Positions 1 through 11,715 of a stretch of DNA of 60,319 bases are shown here, piece by piece. The notes beneath the pieces were generated by a model. That model made no database searches and had not been told where the DNA came from. It worked only from the letters and a program-made list of their open reading frames with translations. This DNA is from Myxococcales bacterium (lineage in GTDB: Bacteria; Myxococcota_A; Polyangia; Polyangiales; Polyangiaceae): positions 1 through 60,319 of the forward strand of contig JAEUKE010000057.1 of NCBI GenBank assembly GCA_016794345.1, written 5' to 3'. Each line of letters begins with the position of its first letter. Within the stretch, counting starts at the first letter, position 1. Position numbers and translations under genes: made by a program.

Positions 1-2373
1 CCGACCGAGGCCGATCTCGCCCGCGGCCTGGTGATCGACAAGGTCACCATCGCCGGCAACGAGCGGATGCCCGCCGAAGACATCCAGGAGATGTTGAAGA
101 ACATGCGGGTCGGCCAGACCTTCACCCCCGAGGGCCTCTCGGAGGACGTGAAGGAGCTCTGGCGCTCGCTCTACTTCGAAGACATCCAGGTCGACCTGAC
201 CCGCAAGGACGCGGGCGTGCAGCTCCGCATCCTCGTGCGCGAGCGGCCGACCATCAAGGAGATCACGTTCACCGGCCAGAGCGCGCTCGACGAGGACGAC
301 CTGAAGGAGGCGCTCAGCGTCGAGGTGAAGGTCGGCAGCGTCCTCAGCCACTCGGCGCTCCGACGCGGCGTGCAGAAGCTCCGCGACAAGTACGCGGAGG
401 AGGGCTTCTTCCTCGCGGAGGTCGAATACGAGATCAAGCCGCAGAAGGAGAACGAGGTCAAAGTCGAGTTCAAGGTCATCGAGCACGAGCAGGTGACCAT
501 CCGGCGCATCACCTTCGTCGGCAACCACTCGATCCCGGACGACGAGCTGCGTGATCTCATGATCACCGGCCAGACGAGCTTCTTCGACTTCGGCACGGGC
601 GCCTCGTTCCGCGCGGACGCGTTCGAGCGGGACGTGCTCGTCATCAACGCGATCTACTACGACCGCGGCTTCCTGAACGTGCAGGTCGCCACGCCGCGCG
701 TGATGATCACGCCCGACCGCACCGGCATCGAGATCACCATCTCGATCAACGAGGGCCCGCGCTTCAAGATCCGGAGCCTCGCGGTCTTCGAGCGCGACGC
801 GGACGGCAAAGAGGTGGAGCCCATCGGCGGCCGGCGCGCCCTGCGCGAGAAGATCCGCGCCAAGCCCGGGGACTTCTTCAACCGCGCGCAGCTCGCCAAG
901 GATATCGGCACCATCCAGCGGATGTACCGCGACGAGGGCTACGCCAACGTCGAGGTGCCGCTCGACAATGACGTCGATCCCGAGAAGAACGAGGTCGACG
1001 TCCGCATCGTCATCCGCCGCAAGAACCTGGTGAAGTTCGGGCGCATCGAGATCCGCGGCAACACGAAGACGCGCGACAAGGTCATCCGCCGCGAGCTCGA
1101 GATCGAGGAGCAGAAGCTCTTCTCCGAGTCCTTGCTCGAGCGCAGCAAGCGCCGCGTGACGCAGCTCGGCTACTTCGAGCGCGTGGACGTGTCGACGGAG
1201 CAGGGCGACAGCGACGAGTTCATCAACGTCAACATCGACGTCATCGAGAAGCCGACGGGCACCTTCCAGATCGGCGCCGGCTTCTCCAGCATCGAGAGCT
1301 TCATCGCCACCGCGCAGATCCAGCAGTTCAACCTATTCGGAAACGGGCAGTCGTTCTCGCTCCAGGCGCAGATCTCGGGCCTCAGGCAGCTCATCGACTT
1401 CCGCTTCCTCGAGCCGTACCTCTTCGACAGCCAGTTCTCCGGGTCGATCAGCCTCTACGACCGGCTCAACCTCTACGATCAGTTCTCGCAGAACTCGCTC
1501 GGCGGTGCGCTCAGCATCGGCTATCCGATCATCCAGCCGGAGCTCAGGGCGGCCCTCACGTACACGCTGCAGAACGACGAGATCTCGACCGCGACGACGT
1601 CGACGTTGTTCGGGACGGCGAGCGCGGTCAGCGTCTACCGGCGGCTCCCGCTCGCGAACCTCTTCAACGACGGCATCACGTCGAGCCTCAAGCCGAGCCT
1701 GACGCTCGACACCCGCAACAACCAGATCTTCCCGACCGAGGGCGTCTACCTCAACGCCTCGGCCGAGCTCGCCGCGAACTTCATCGGCAGCGAGAACCAG
1801 TTCATCAAGTACCGCGCGAACTTCCGCGGCTACTACCCGATCATCGGCTCCGTCATCTTCCGCTACAACAGCGAGTTCGGCGCGGTGACGAGCCCCGATC
1901 CGACGGGCGTGCCGATCTACGCGCGCTTCTTCCTGGGCGGCATCTTCGATCTTCGCGGCTTCCGCCTGCGCACCGTGGGCCCGCGCTTGCCGCTCCGCGA
2001 GGCGCTCGACGAGAACGCGCAGCCCATCCAGAACGGCGCGAACATCGGCGGCAACCTGATGTACTACCAGAACGTCGAGATCGAGTTCCCGATCATCGAG
2101 GCCGTGCAGATCCGCGGCGTCGTGTTCACCGATCTCGGCAACGCCTGGAACCTCGAGGGCGTCTACTGCGACGCCGCCCCCGCCTCGCCGGACGCGGTCA
2201 CCGATCCGTGCTTCGACCCGGAGGACATCTTCCAGGTCCGCACCTCGTGGGGCTTCGGCATCCGGTGGATCTCGCCGCTTGGCCCGCTCCGGTTCGAGTG
2301 GGGTTTCCCGTTCTCGCCGCTGCCTTACGAAGAGGGCAGCGTGTTCGAGTTCACGATCGGCAACTTCTTCTAG
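1..2373 (+). CDS. bamA: BamA, outer membrane protein assembly factor (5' end outside window)
   Basis: Central subunit of the BAM complex, which folds and inserts beta-barrel proteins into the outer membrane. The reading frame is open from base 1, so the signal peptide and extreme N-terminus lie upstream; about 790 residues are visible. Five POTRA modules can be followed (about residues 10-70, 85-150, 165-245, 260-345 and 350-410 of the visible part), each with the usual hydrophobic start and a Gly-Asn/Gly-Gln turn. The C-terminal half is a 16-strand-type barrel containing the loop-6 motif LRGFR, and it ends in an aromatic beta-signal with terminal Phe. The length fits the family. Convergent with the next gene. 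I see no frameshift. Confidence 0.95.
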   Translation, partial: PTEADLARGLVIDKVTIAGNERMPAEDIQEMLKNMRVGQTFTPEGLSEDVKELWRSLYFEDIQVDLTRKDAGVQLRILVRERPTIKEITFTGQSALDEDDLKEALSVEVKVGSVLSHSALRRGVQKLRDKYAEEGFFLAEVEYEIKPQKENEVKVEFKVIEHEQVTIRRITFVGNHSIPDDELRDLMITGQTSFFDFGTGASFRADAFERDVLVINAIYYDRGFLNVQVATPRVMITPDRTGIEITISINEGPRFKIRSLAVFERDADGKEVEPIGGRRALREKIRAKPGDFFNRAQLAKDIGTIQRMYRDEGYANVEVPLDNDVDPEKNEVDVRIVIRRKNLVKFGRIEIRGNTKTRDKVIRRELEIEEQKLFSESLLERSKRRVTQLGYFERVDVSTEQGDSDEFINVNIDVIEKPTGTFQIGAGFSSIESFIATAQIQQFNLFGNGQSFSLQAQISGLRQLIDFRFLEPYLFDSQFSGSISLYDRLNLYDQFSQNSLGGALSIGYPIIQPELRAALTYTLQNDEISTATTSTLFGTASAVSVYRRLPLANLFNDGITSSLKPSLTLDTRNNQIFPTEGVYLNASAELAANFIGSENQFIKYRANFRGYYPIIGSVIFRYNSEFGAVTSPDPTGVPIYARFFLGGIFDLRGFRLRTVGPRLPLREALDENAQPIQNGANIGGNLMYYQNVEIEFPIIEAVQIRGVVFTDLGNAWNLEGVYCDAAPASPDAVTDPCFDPEDIFQVRTSWGFGIRWISPLGPLRFEWGFPFSPLPYEEGSVFEFTIGNFF

Positions 2374-2497
2374 GCGGCTGGCGTTTTTCGCCGATAGCTT
2401 CGCGATCTCGCCGTCGAGCGTGCTCGCGTACGGTCGTACGCTCCGCGCGACTCGCCGCCGACCTCGCTCGCTCTCGACGAAAACCGCTCAGCCGCCT
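2372..2497. repeat. Inverted repeat joining two convergent gene ends
   Basis: AGGCGGCTG at 2372-2380 and its exact reverse complement at 2489-2497 overlap the stop codons of bamA (TAG 2371-2373) and the convergent dehydrogenase (stop at 2488-2490). Between them are the short hairpins GGCG-TTTTT-CGCC (2380-2392) and GCGTAC-GGTC-GTACGC (about 2431-2446). A role in bidirectional termination is inferred; there is no clear T-run. Confidence 0.35.
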
Positions 2498-3297
2498 TTG
2501 AGGGAGCCGGGGTTGGACGCGAACGCTCGAGCGATCTCGGGGTGGGCGGGGTTCGTGTAGAGCTCGGCGGTGGGGGTGTCGAGCAGGTCGGCGATTTGCG
2601 AAGCGACCTCCTCGGCCGTCTGCGGGGTCATCGCGCCGGCGGGCGCGTTGGGCAGGGCGGGGGGCGGACCTGCGGGCGTGACGGCGCCGGGCGGCGGCGC
2701 GCCGCCACGGACGTTCTTCGCGAAGCTCGTCGAGACGATGCCCGGCATGACGAGCGAGACGTGCACCGCGGGGTGGGTCGCGGCGAGGTCCATCCGGAGG
2801 TTGGCGGTGAGCGAGTTCAGCGCCGCCTTCGCCGCGCTGTACGCCGACCGGATGGAGGCGAGCGGCACGCGGCCGAGGAAAGACGAGACGTTCACGAGGT
2901 GTCCCGCGTCCTGGGCCTGGAAGTACGGGATGATCGCCTGCATGCCGTAGAGCGCCGACTTGACGTTGACGGTGATCATCTCGTCGACGTCGTCGTCCGT
3001 GAGCTCGAGCGTGGGCTTGGCGATGCCGCGCCCCGCGTTGTTGATCCACGCATCGACGTGGCCGAACACGCGCAGCGTCTCCTCGCGGATGCGCTCGACG
3101 TCGGCGCGTCGGGTGACGTCCGCCACCACGACGGCGGTCTTGGAGGGCATCTCCGCCGCCACGCGGCGCAGCTCCTCCTCGCGGCGCGCGGCCAGGGTCA
3201 CGAGCCAGCCGCGCCGGCCGAGCTCCTTCGCGAGCGCTTCTCCGATGCCCCCGCTGGCGCCGGTGACGACCGCGACGCGCTTCTTCTCCGCGTTCAT
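2488..3297 (-). CDS. Short-chain dehydrogenase/reductase (SDR)
   Basis: A 269-residue classical SDR of unknown substrate, expected to be a cytoplasmic NAD(P)-dependent oxidoreductase. The cofactor motif TGASGGIG lies near residues 13-20, the structural NNAG motif near residue 90, and the catalytic Ser (VNVSSF), Tyr and Lys (YSAAK) follow in the expected order. The Arg/Arg pair after the second strand (AARREE) suggests NADP(H) preference. The C-terminus carries an extra Pro/Ala-rich stretch (about residues 200-235) not typical of the family. It is the last gene before the convergent bamA, and the M50 protease gene ends 13 bases upstream of its start, so the two may be co-transcribed. Substrate cannot be predicted. 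Confidence 0.85.
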   Translation of the reverse strand: MNAEKKRVAVVTGASGGIGEALAKELGRRGWLVTLAARREEELRRVAAEMPSKTAVVVADVTRRADVERIREETLRVFGHVDAWINNAGRGIAKPTLELTDDDVDEMITVNVKSALYGMQAIIPYFQAQDAGHLVNVSSFLGRVPLASIRSAYSAAKAALNSLTANLRMDLAATHPAVHVSLVMPGIVSTSFAKNVRGGAPPPGAVTPAGPPPALPNAPAGAMTPQTAEEVASQIADLLDTPTAELYTNPAHPEIARAFASNPGSLKGG

Positions 3298-3310
3298 GGG
3301 GCGGAGGCTA

Positions 3311-3931
3311 TCAGTTCGTCTTGCGTCGCGCGTCCCGCGCTTCCTTCGCGATGCGCTCCATCAGCGACCGGACCTCGGGCGAGACCTCTTCGGTCGAGCG
3401 TGCCGGGGCGCGCCGGACCTCCGCCTTGCGCGCGGGGGCCGCGCGGCGGCGCTTGAACCGCTGAGCCAAGAGGCCCGGCAGCTTCCACGCCTCGACGCCG
3501 TCGAGCGGGCCGAACGGGATGAGGTTGATCGCCGCGAGCATCAGGCTGCCCCAGGTCAGGGCGTAGGCGAGCTCGGCGCCCATGCGCCCGAGGGACAGGG
3601 CGAGCAGGCCCGCGAAGGGCACCACGGCGACGAAGAGGGCGAGCTGGCCCCACACGCCGCCCCAGGCGATGCACGCGCGCTGGATGGGCGTCGCGTTGCC
3701 CGACCACTGGCACTCCCCACCCATGCCGTGGATGGTGACGCCGTGCACGCGCTGGCGGGTGATCTTCACGACCGCGGCGTGCCCGAGCTCGTGCACGAGG
3801 ATGACGAGCACGAAGCCGAGCCACGAGCCGGGCGCGAACCGGAAGCCGCTGAAGAACAGGGCGCCGAGCAGCGCGCTCCAGTGGAGGCGGATCGGGACAC
3901 CGCTGATCTTGCCGACGGACCACCAACCCAT
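3311..3931 (-). CDS. M50-family (site-2-type) membrane metalloprotease
   Basis: An integral-membrane zinc protease of 206 residues. The zinc motif HELGH is at residues 47-51 inside a hydrophobic segment, and the second motif, NLIPFGPLDG with its metal-binding Asp at about 144, lies in a later membrane segment, so the active site looks intact. The compact form without a PDZ domain resembles the small SpoIVFB/S2P-like group. I chose the ATG giving MGWWSVGKISG, which matches the usual start of such proteins; an in-frame TTG at 3967 would add 12 residues. The C-terminal 40 residues are basic. It is divergent from a rhomboid-fold gene about 100 bases away. The substrate is unknown. Confidence 0.85.
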   Translation of the reverse strand: MGWWSVGKISGVPIRLHWSALLGALFFSGFRFAPGSWLGFVLVILVHELGHAAVVKITRQRVHGVTIHGMGGECQWSGNATPIQRACIAWGGVWGQLALFVAVVPFAGLLALSLGRMGAELAYALTWGSLMLAAINLIPFGPLDGVEAWKLPGLLAQRFKRRRAAPARKAEVRRAPARSTEEVSPEVRSLMERIAKEARDARRKTN

Positions 3932-4037
3932 GAGCGGGAACTTGCGGCCTCGAAGACCGCTGGTCAACGTTTCCGTGCCCGAGGGAGGGCGTGTCGTCGC
4001 GCGAGGCGCCCGGCCGAGCTAAGCTCGAAACAACGTC

Positions 4038-4802
4038 GTGCGAGAGCTCCGCATCCCACTGCCGCGGCTGGGCCGAGGAACGAAGGTCGCGCTGATCCTG
4101 ACCGCCGCGGTCTGGGTGGTGGTGGCCTCGGCCGGCTACTGGATGGAGGACGGGCTCACCCTCTTCGGCTGGCTGGCCGGCACCGACGCCATCCTTCGAG
4201 GACAGGTGTGGCGCCTCGCGACAGCCTGGCTCGTCCACGACCCGGTCTCCGCGTGGCATGTGGTGACCACGGGCATGGGCCTGTATTTCCTCGGGACCAG
4301 CCTGGACGAGAGCTGGGGCACGAAGCGGTACCTGCTTTTCCTCGTCGGTGCGGGGACCTTCGCGTCGGCTTGCCAGGTGCTCCTCGGCGCGGTCGTGCCC
4401 TACGTGCACGCGCCCGTGTTCTACGGCGGCGTGGGCGTCGTCGATGCGGTCGCCATCGCCTGGGCGCTGTCGTTTCGTGACCGGCAAGTGAACCTGTTTT
4501 TTGCCATGCCGATGAGCCCGCGCGGCCTGGTGCTCTTCATCTTCGCGATGAACGTGGTGTTCGGCGTCATCCTGGGCGCGCGCCACGAGGGCCTGGTGAC
4601 GCCGTTCGCGGGGATGCTCGCCGGGTGGATGGGGGCGGACGGCTCGCCGGTTCGCAAGGTGTACCTCCAGTGGCGCTTCCGCAGCCTGCAGAAGCAGTCG
4701 GAGTCGCTCCGCGGGGTGCGCGCCCAGCGCGTGCCCCACCTGCGCGTGGTCAAGGGTGGCGCCGGCCGCGAGGCGAAGCCCGACAAAGAGATGCTGAACT
4801 GA
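4038..4802 (+). CDS. Rhomboid-fold membrane protein lacking the catalytic dyad (pseudo-rhomboid)
   Basis: A 254-residue protein with about six hydrophobic segments and the general rhomboid pattern: WRLATAWLVH, an H-x-x-x-x-x-x-H stretch, then GLYFLGTSLDESWGTKRYL in place of the usual G-x-x-x-E-x-x-x-G region. The expected GxSG serine motif reads GGVG (Val132 in place of Ser). The histidine of the last membrane segment is replaced: TPFAGMLAG has Pro189 where His is expected. The tail after residue 200 is soluble and basic. By family knowledge this cannot be an active serine protease; a derlin/iRhom-like binding role is inferred. The start is GTG at 4038. It is divergent from an intact M50 protease. 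Confidence 0.75.
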   Translation: MRELRIPLPRLGRGTKVALILTAAVWVVVASAGYWMEDGLTLFGWLAGTDAILRGQVWRLATAWLVHDPVSAWHVVTTGMGLYFLGTSLDESWGTKRYLLFLVGAGTFASACQVLLGAVVPYVHAPVFYGGVGVVDAVAIAWALSFRDRQVNLFFAMPMSPRGLVLFIFAMNVVFGVILGARHEGLVTPFAGMLAGWMGADGSPVRKVYLQWRFRSLQKQSESLRGVRAQRVPHLRVVKGGAGREAKPDKEMLN

Positions 4803-4859
4803 GCATCCGAAAAGACCCGCTGACGAGCGCGAAGAGGCGGTGTAACTCTCTGCCTCGCC

Positions 4860-5693
4860 ATGCGACTCGCGCTCCTTTCGCCCGTGCTCCTCACGCTGTC
4901 GACCCTGATCGCTTGCGGGCCGAGTGAGCCGCCGCGCGACGCATCCAATGGTCCTTCCACGAGCGCGCTGCCGGCCCAGGAGGCGAAGGTCCCCGCGGGG
5001 ATGGTGCTCGTGCCGAGCGCGACATTCAGGATGGGCTTCGACGGCGGCAGCAAGAGCGAAGCGCCCGCGCACGAGGTCAACGTCGGCCCGTTTTTGATCG
5101 ACAAGCTCGAGGTGACGAGCGCGGAGTACCGCGAGTGCCTCGAGCGAAAGCAGTGTCCGCCGCCCGGGGAAGGGGAGTTCTGCAACGGCCTCCGCCCGGA
5201 GCGCGACAGGCATCCCATCAACTGCATCGACAAAGACGGCGCAGAGGCGTTCTGCAAGTTCCGCGGCAAGCGCCTGCCGACCGAGGCGGAGTGGGAGCTC
5301 GCCGCGCGCGGCACCGACGGGAGGCTCTACCCGTGGGGGGACACGTTGCCGAACCAGGACATCGTCTGCTGGAAGCGGCTCGAGGAGAAGCTCGGGACGT
5401 GTGAGGTCGGCCTGCATCCGGGGGGCGCGTCGCCGTACGGTGTGCTCGACATGTCCGGCAACGTCTTCGAGTGGACGAGCTCGCCGTTCTGCCGCTACGG
5501 CGAGGCCTGTGACGGCGCGGAGCTCACCGGCCGCGGCGGCAGCTGGGACTACTCGAACCCCGCCAACATGCGGGCCACCTCGCGGGCCGGCGGCCCGCCC
5601 AACCACAAGCGCGATCTGCTCGGCGTGCGCTGCGCGAAGGACGTGCCGGGGGCAGCGCCTGCTGCGCCCTCCGCCGCGTCGGCGCGTCCCTGA
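4860..5693 (+). CDS. Formylglycine-generating-enzyme-like (SUMF1/FGE-sulfatase domain) lipoprotein
   Basis: 277 residues with a lipoprotein signal peptide ending at lipobox LIAC (Cys about residue 19). A full FGE-sulfatase domain follows, from about residue 45 (AGMVLVPSATFRMG) through KRLPTEAEWELAARG, YPWGD, LDMSGNVFEWTSS and GGSWD to GVRC near the end. In myxobacteria this fold is widely used as a substrate- or ligand-binding domain rather than as a true sulfatase-activating enzyme. No sulfatase gene is in view, so catalysis is unproven. It probably sits on the periplasmic side of a membrane. The C-terminal Ala/Pro/Ser tail is low complexity. Confidence 0.85.
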   Translation: MRLALLSPVLLTLSTLIACGPSEPPRDASNGPSTSALPAQEAKVPAGMVLVPSATFRMGFDGGSKSEAPAHEVNVGPFLIDKLEVTSAEYRECLERKQCPPPGEGEFCNGLRPERDRHPINCIDKDGAEAFCKFRGKRLPTEAEWELAARGTDGRLYPWGDTLPNQDIVCWKRLEEKLGTCEVGLHPGGASPYGVLDMSGNVFEWTSSPFCRYGEACDGAELTGRGGSWDYSNPANMRATSRAGGPPNHKRDLLGVRCAKDVPGAAPAAPSAASARP

Positions 5694-5829
5694 CAGCGCT
5701 GTCACTCGCTCGACCGCCCCGAGCTCGATGGAGTCGCTCTCCTGGGCGCAGACGATCGTTTGAACGGTTGAGGCCGGTCCTCGCGGGCAGTGAGCGAGCA
5801 GGATTCTGCTGGCGAGCGCCGGGCACAGA

Positions 5830-6918
5830 GTGAACACGTCATCGGTCTGCCTCGGCATGGGAAGCAGCGCGGGGCGCGGTGTCTGGGGGGTGATGCTGCT
5901 CGCGGCCGCTGGGTGCGGCGACGACGCGGGCTCGGGCGGATCCGGATCCGGGGGTGCTTCTTGCGCCGACCTCCCGGACGACTGCGAAGGCCGGGCGGTG
6001 AGGGCACGCATCGAAGCTGCGGCCGCGTTGGACACCCGGGTCGACGCCATCGGCGAAGCGGTCGCGGCTGCTTGCCGGGACGCCGCGGTCGCGCTCGGAC
6101 AAGACCCGAACGCCATCGCTGCGAGCGCGACGCTGGAGGAGCGGCTCGGGTGGTGCGACCACGCTCGCACCGCGACGATGGGGCTCGCCTCGACGATCAC
6201 GGTCGAGACGCTCTGCGCGGTGGACCTCGCGGGCCAGGCCGCATGCGAAGCCAGATGCAGCGGCGAATCCGGGGGCTGCTGGGCCACGACGCTCACGGAC
6301 GCGGCCGCGCGCTGTCCGGACGCGATCGCGGGCGCTTGCGCCGGTACCTGCGCCGGGGCTTGCTGGGGCTCGGTGGGGGCCTCCGTCGACTGCTTCGGTG
6401 CGTGCGCGGGCGATTGCTCCGGCACCTGCGACGGGCAGGCGAGCGCGGGAGCGTGCGACGGCGCCTGCTCGGGGACGTGCGACGGCGCGTGCTCGTCCGA
6501 CGCAACTGCAATGGCGGCGTGCGCCGGTACGTGCGCCGGCTCGTGCGCCGTGGCGCTGACGAATCCGTCATGTACGGAGCCCGTGAGCCCGCCGACCACG
6601 GGGCCGTGCGCCGCCTGCCCGGCGTGCATCGGGCTCTGTGAGGCCGTCGGCGCGTTCGGGGCCCAGTGTCGCGCCTCCGTGGGGGTCACGGGCGTCCCGG
6701 CGTCGGAGGCGACCGTGGTCCGCTCGCTCGTGGAGGGCTTGGCTGCGGCGAACGAGGAGACCGAGCGCGTCGTCGCTGGCATCCAGATCTTGGTCGACGC
6801 GCCATGCTGCGGTACCGACGCGGCGACGCAGTGCTCGGCACCCGCGCTCACGTCGATCACGGCGTCGAGCGAGCGCCTCGCGAAGGTGATCGAGGCCGCG
6901 GCCAAGATCCAGCCGTGA
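5830..6918 (+). CDS. Cysteine-repeat lipoprotein (C-x-G-x-C array)
   Basis: A 362-residue predicted lipoprotein. An ATG at 5857 gives a tidier signal peptide (MGSSAGRGVWG, then a hydrophobic core and lipobox AAAGC) and may be the true start. The middle of the protein (about residues 160-255) contains 16 cysteines, mostly spaced as C-[ASDF]-G-x-C and repeated in three blocks. The flanking parts are Ala-rich helices; the region after the array contains further Cys pairs. No enzyme domain is recognisable. A disulfide-stabilised or metal-binding rod is an inference. It lies in a run of lipoprotein genes and has no obvious operon partner. Confidence 0.8.
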   Translation: MNTSSVCLGMGSSAGRGVWGVMLLAAAGCGDDAGSGGSGSGGASCADLPDDCEGRAVRARIEAAAALDTRVDAIGEAVAAACRDAAVALGQDPNAIAASATLEERLGWCDHARTATMGLASTITVETLCAVDLAGQAACEARCSGESGGCWATTLTDAAARCPDAIAGACAGTCAGACWGSVGASVDCFGACAGDCSGTCDGQASAGACDGACSGTCDGACSSDATAMAACAGTCAGSCAVALTNPSCTEPVSPPTTGPCAACPACIGLCEAVGAFGAQCRASVGVTGVPASEATVVRSLVEGLAAANEETERVVAGIQILVDAPCCGTDAATQCSAPALTSITASSERLAKVIEAAAKIQP

Positions 6919-6930
6919 GGCCGGGCGCGG

Positions 6931-7278
6931 CTACTTCTTTTCCTGCGCGCAGCGCTGGATCTCGGCGATCGACTTCGAGCCGAGGATGCACTCGACCTCC
7001 TTGTCGTCGACCTTGCGCCCCTCGAGCTCCCGCCGGCAGTCAGCGTTCCACTCCGCTTCCATCCGGTCGCCCTCGCCTTTGATGACGAGCTTCGCGCGCT
7101 CGGCGATCGGCGCGCCGCCCTCGGGCGCCGTCGCCGAGGCCTCCGCGTCCCAGACCGAGCGCATGTGTTTGCCCACCCGCTCGCAGTCGCCATCGGTCAT
7201 GGTCTTGCCGCAGGCGGGGAGGGCGGAAAGAGACGAGACAACGAGAAGTGGCCAGGATGCGAAGGCTGTGCGCCGCAT
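6931..7278 (-). CDS. Small lipoprotein of unknown function
   Basis: 115 residues starting MRRTAFASW with a hydrophobic core and a lipobox (LPAC, Cys about 23). The mature part is short, charged and helical with three further Cys residues (DGDCERVG, NADCRRELEG, VECILG), and it ends RCAQEKK. The frame is open further upstream, but those extra residues run through the hairpin region and do not look coding. Convergent with the Cys-repeat lipoprotein; only 12 bases separate the two. I recognise no family; the Cys-containing helical pattern resembles small lipoproteins common in myxobacterial genomes. Confidence 0.75.
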   Translation of the reverse strand: MRRTAFASWPLLVVSSLSALPACGKTMTDGDCERVGKHMRSVWDAEASATAPEGGAPIAERAKLVIKGEGDRMEAEWNADCRRELEGRKVDDKEVECILGSKSIAEIQRCAQEKK

Positions 7279-7307
7279 TGGGCGGGCCCCGCAGAGCGTT
7301 TCTAGCC

Positions 7308-7330
7308 GGGAGGTCTGATGCAGACCTCCC
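7308..7330 (-). terminator. Hairpin downstream of rpoD
   Basis: GGGAGGTCTG and CAGACCTCCC form a perfect 10-bp stem with a 3-base loop, 114 bases beyond the rpoD stop on the minus strand. No T-run follows, so it may act as an mRNA-end stabiliser or a Rho-assisted terminator rather than a classic intrinsic terminator. Confidence 0.5.
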
Positions 7331-7443
7331 CCCTCACGCGCCTGCGGCGCGCGGGGCCCCCCCTCCAACTCCGGCCTCCGGGGCTTGCGCTCCTCGGCCG
7401 TGCGGATGGCGGCTGGTGACGTCGAGCCGAGACCCACGCCGCC

Positions 7444-9612
<2,169 letters not shown>

Positions 9613-9743
9613 CGTTCTCTCACCTGTACCTAAAACGAAAGTTCGCGCCGTCTCTGGTCGCGAACGAAAAGTAGCACTCGCGTCCCCCAGGCCCACTGCC
9701 GGTAAGGTCAGTCGCGAAGCAGAGGACCGGTTCGTCTCAATTC

Positions 9744-11678
9744 TCAGTCGATTCCATGCCGCCTTCGTGCGCGTTCTAGCACCTGTCGAAGTCGCTCCTC
9801 GCTCTCCGCGTCGAGCGTAGATGGCGAACGCTGAAGGGCGTCCACATCGCGGGCGTCGTCCTGGCGCCCAAGTGAATTCGAAAGCTGTTTAAGATTTTCC
9901 AACAAGACCGCTCGGGCAGTTCCCGCGTCCTCGAAGGCTGGAGCCGCCACGCGCCCAGCCGCAAACTTTTGGATCGATCTCGGCAGAGCGGCAAGAAAAT
10001 CCTCGATGCTTCCGGCAAACGACGCGCGCCCGGGGTGGAATTGACGCAGCGCGGCAACGGCCAGGGCCAGGTCTCCTTGTGCGACTCCAAGCATCTCGAT
10101 GACGCCAGGGTCGTTGAGGAGCTCGGGGAAGTCCAAGGCGGCACCGAAAATTTCCCGAGCCCGCTTGTCCAGCGGGGTAAGGGGCGGCTCGCGCTCCGGC
10201 TGGGTCCCCACCGATCCACGTCCTGAGCCGGCCTGAGAGACCGCCTGCGCGACCATTCGCTCGAGCTGCGTCACGTCGGTCGGGCTCTGCCCACCCATGA
10301 TGAGCTTGGCGGAGAGCTGGTCGGCGTAGCGCTTGGCCATCAACCGGAGGTTGGGATCGTCCTCGTCGGCGAGCAGGGCGGCGACGGCGCGCACGCGCGC
10401 CACGCGCTCGGCGAGCGAGGCGCCGAGAAAGCCCTCGCCGTCGAGCGCGTCCTGGATGAGGTGGTCGAGCATCCCGCGCGCGTCCTTCACCACGGCGAGC
10501 AGCGCTGCGGCACCCTTCTTCTGCACGAGATCGTCAGGGTCCACGCCGTTCGGCAGAACCGCCACCTTGGCATCGAGGCCTCCGGTCCGGCATGGCACGC
10601 GGGACGCGCGCGTCGCCTTGCGCCCGGCGGCGTCGCCGTCGAACGTCACGACGACCGTCGGCGCGAAGCGCTTCAAGAGCTTCGCTTGTTCGGCGGTGAA
10701 GGCGGTGCCGAGCGGGGCGACCGCGTTGTCGATGCCGCGCGCATGCAAGCTGAAGACGTCGAAGTTCCCCTCGACGAGGATGGCGTGGCCCTTCTGGCGG
10801 ATGCCGGCGCGCGCCTGGTGCAACCCGAAGAGCTGCTCGCCCTTGGTGTAGATCGGCGACTCGGGGCTGTTGATGTACTTCGCGGGCTCGTCGCCCTTGT
10901 CGTACGAGGGGCCGTTCGGCGCGAAGCGCGAGAGCTCTTCCTTCTTGGGCGCGGGCAAGGCGCGCCCGCTGAACGCGACGACGCGGCCGAGCGTGTCCAT
11001 CACCGCGAACATGAGCCTGTTGCGGAAGCGATCGTAGTGGCCGCGCGGCCCGGCGACGAGCAGGCCTGCGCGCTCGGCCACGATCGGCGAGATCCCTTGC
11101 TGCTTCAAGAACGCCGCGAGGCCGTCCCAGCCGGGCGGCGCGTAGCCGAGGCGAAACGCCTGGGCCACGTCGAGGAGCTTGCGCGACTCCTCGGTGTGCG
11201 CGGTCGGGGAGGGCAGGCGCCGCCGTTCGAGCTCCGCCACGGCGTAGCGCGCGAGCGGATGCACACTCTTCGCGAGCGCGCCCTCGGCGCCGAGCCCGAG
11301 CGACTGCTCGTAGAAGGTCGCGGCGAGCTGCATGACCTCGTAGAGCTCGTCGCGCTCGCTCTTCTTCGCCCTGTCGGCGGCGCTGCGCGTCTCCTGGATC
11401 GGGATGCCCGCGCGATCGGCGAGCATCTTCACGGCCTCGACGAAGTCGAGGCCGCTCGTCTTCATGACGAAGTCGATCGCGCTGCCGCTCTCGTTGCACC
11501 CGAAGCAGTGGTAAAAACCGCGATCCGGGTGGACGTGGAAGCTCGGCGACTTCTCTTTGTGGAACGGGCAAAGCCCGACGAAGCTCCGCCCCCGGCGCTG
11601 CAACCGGACGGACTCGCCTATCAGCGAGACGATGTCCGTCCGTTCCTTGATCTGAGCGATGGTCTCCGGCGCGATCAA
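9744..11678 (-). CDS. dnaG: DNA primase DnaG
   Basis: Synthesises RNA primers at the replication fork. 644 residues: the N-terminal zinc finger is complete (CPFH...HCFGC, about residues 37-62), followed by the catalytic core and the TOPRIM domain ([13 protein letters not shown] with its Glu, then VTFDGDAAG with the Asp pair, about 295-355). The C-terminal helicase-binding part is weakly conserved and has a Gly/Ser/Gln-rich linker (about 470-490). It begins 38 bases after atpC and is followed by rpoD, so atpDC, dnaG and rpoD may be read in series. Confidence 0.96.
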   Translation of the reverse strand: MIAPETIAQIKERTDIVSLIGESVRLQRRGRSFVGLCPFHKEKSPSFHVHPDRGFYHCFGCNESGSAIDFVMKTSGLDFVEAVKMLADRAGIPIQETRSAADRAKKSERDELYEVMQLAATFYEQSLGLGAEGALAKSVHPLARYAVAELERRRLPSPTAHTEESRKLLDVAQAFRLGYAPPGWDGLAAFLKQQGISPIVAERAGLLVAGPRGHYDRFRNRLMFAVMDTLGRVVAFSGRALPAPKKEELSRFAPNGPSYDKGDEPAKYINSPESPIYTKGEQLFGLHQARAGIRQKGHAILVEGNFDVFSLHARGIDNAVAPLGTAFTAEQAKLLKRFAPTVVVTFDGDAAGRKATRASRVPCRTGGLDAKVAVLPNGVDPDDLVQKKGAAALLAVVKDARGMLDHLIQDALDGEGFLGASLAERVARVRAVAALLADEDDPNLRLMAKRYADQLSAKLIMGGQSPTDVTQLERMVAQAVSQAGSGRGSVGTQPEREPPLTPLDKRAREIFGAALDFPELLNDPGVIEMLGVAQGDLALAVAALRQFHPGRASFAGSIEDFLAALPRSIQKFAAGRVAAPAFEDAGTARAVLLENLKQLSNSLGRQDDARDVDALQRSPSTLDAESEERLRQVLERARRRHGID

Positions 11679-11715
11679 CTTCGCTTCGCTCCGTGGGACC
11701 TAGGGTACTCGAAGC

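Noticed and set aside
3294..7193. Minus-strand open frame of about 1300 codons
   Set aside because: It runs antisense or out of frame through at least four well supported genes (SDR end, M50 protease, rhomboid-like, FGE-like, Cys-repeat lipoprotein) and has the Arg/Ala/Pro-rich composition of shadow frames in high-GC DNA.
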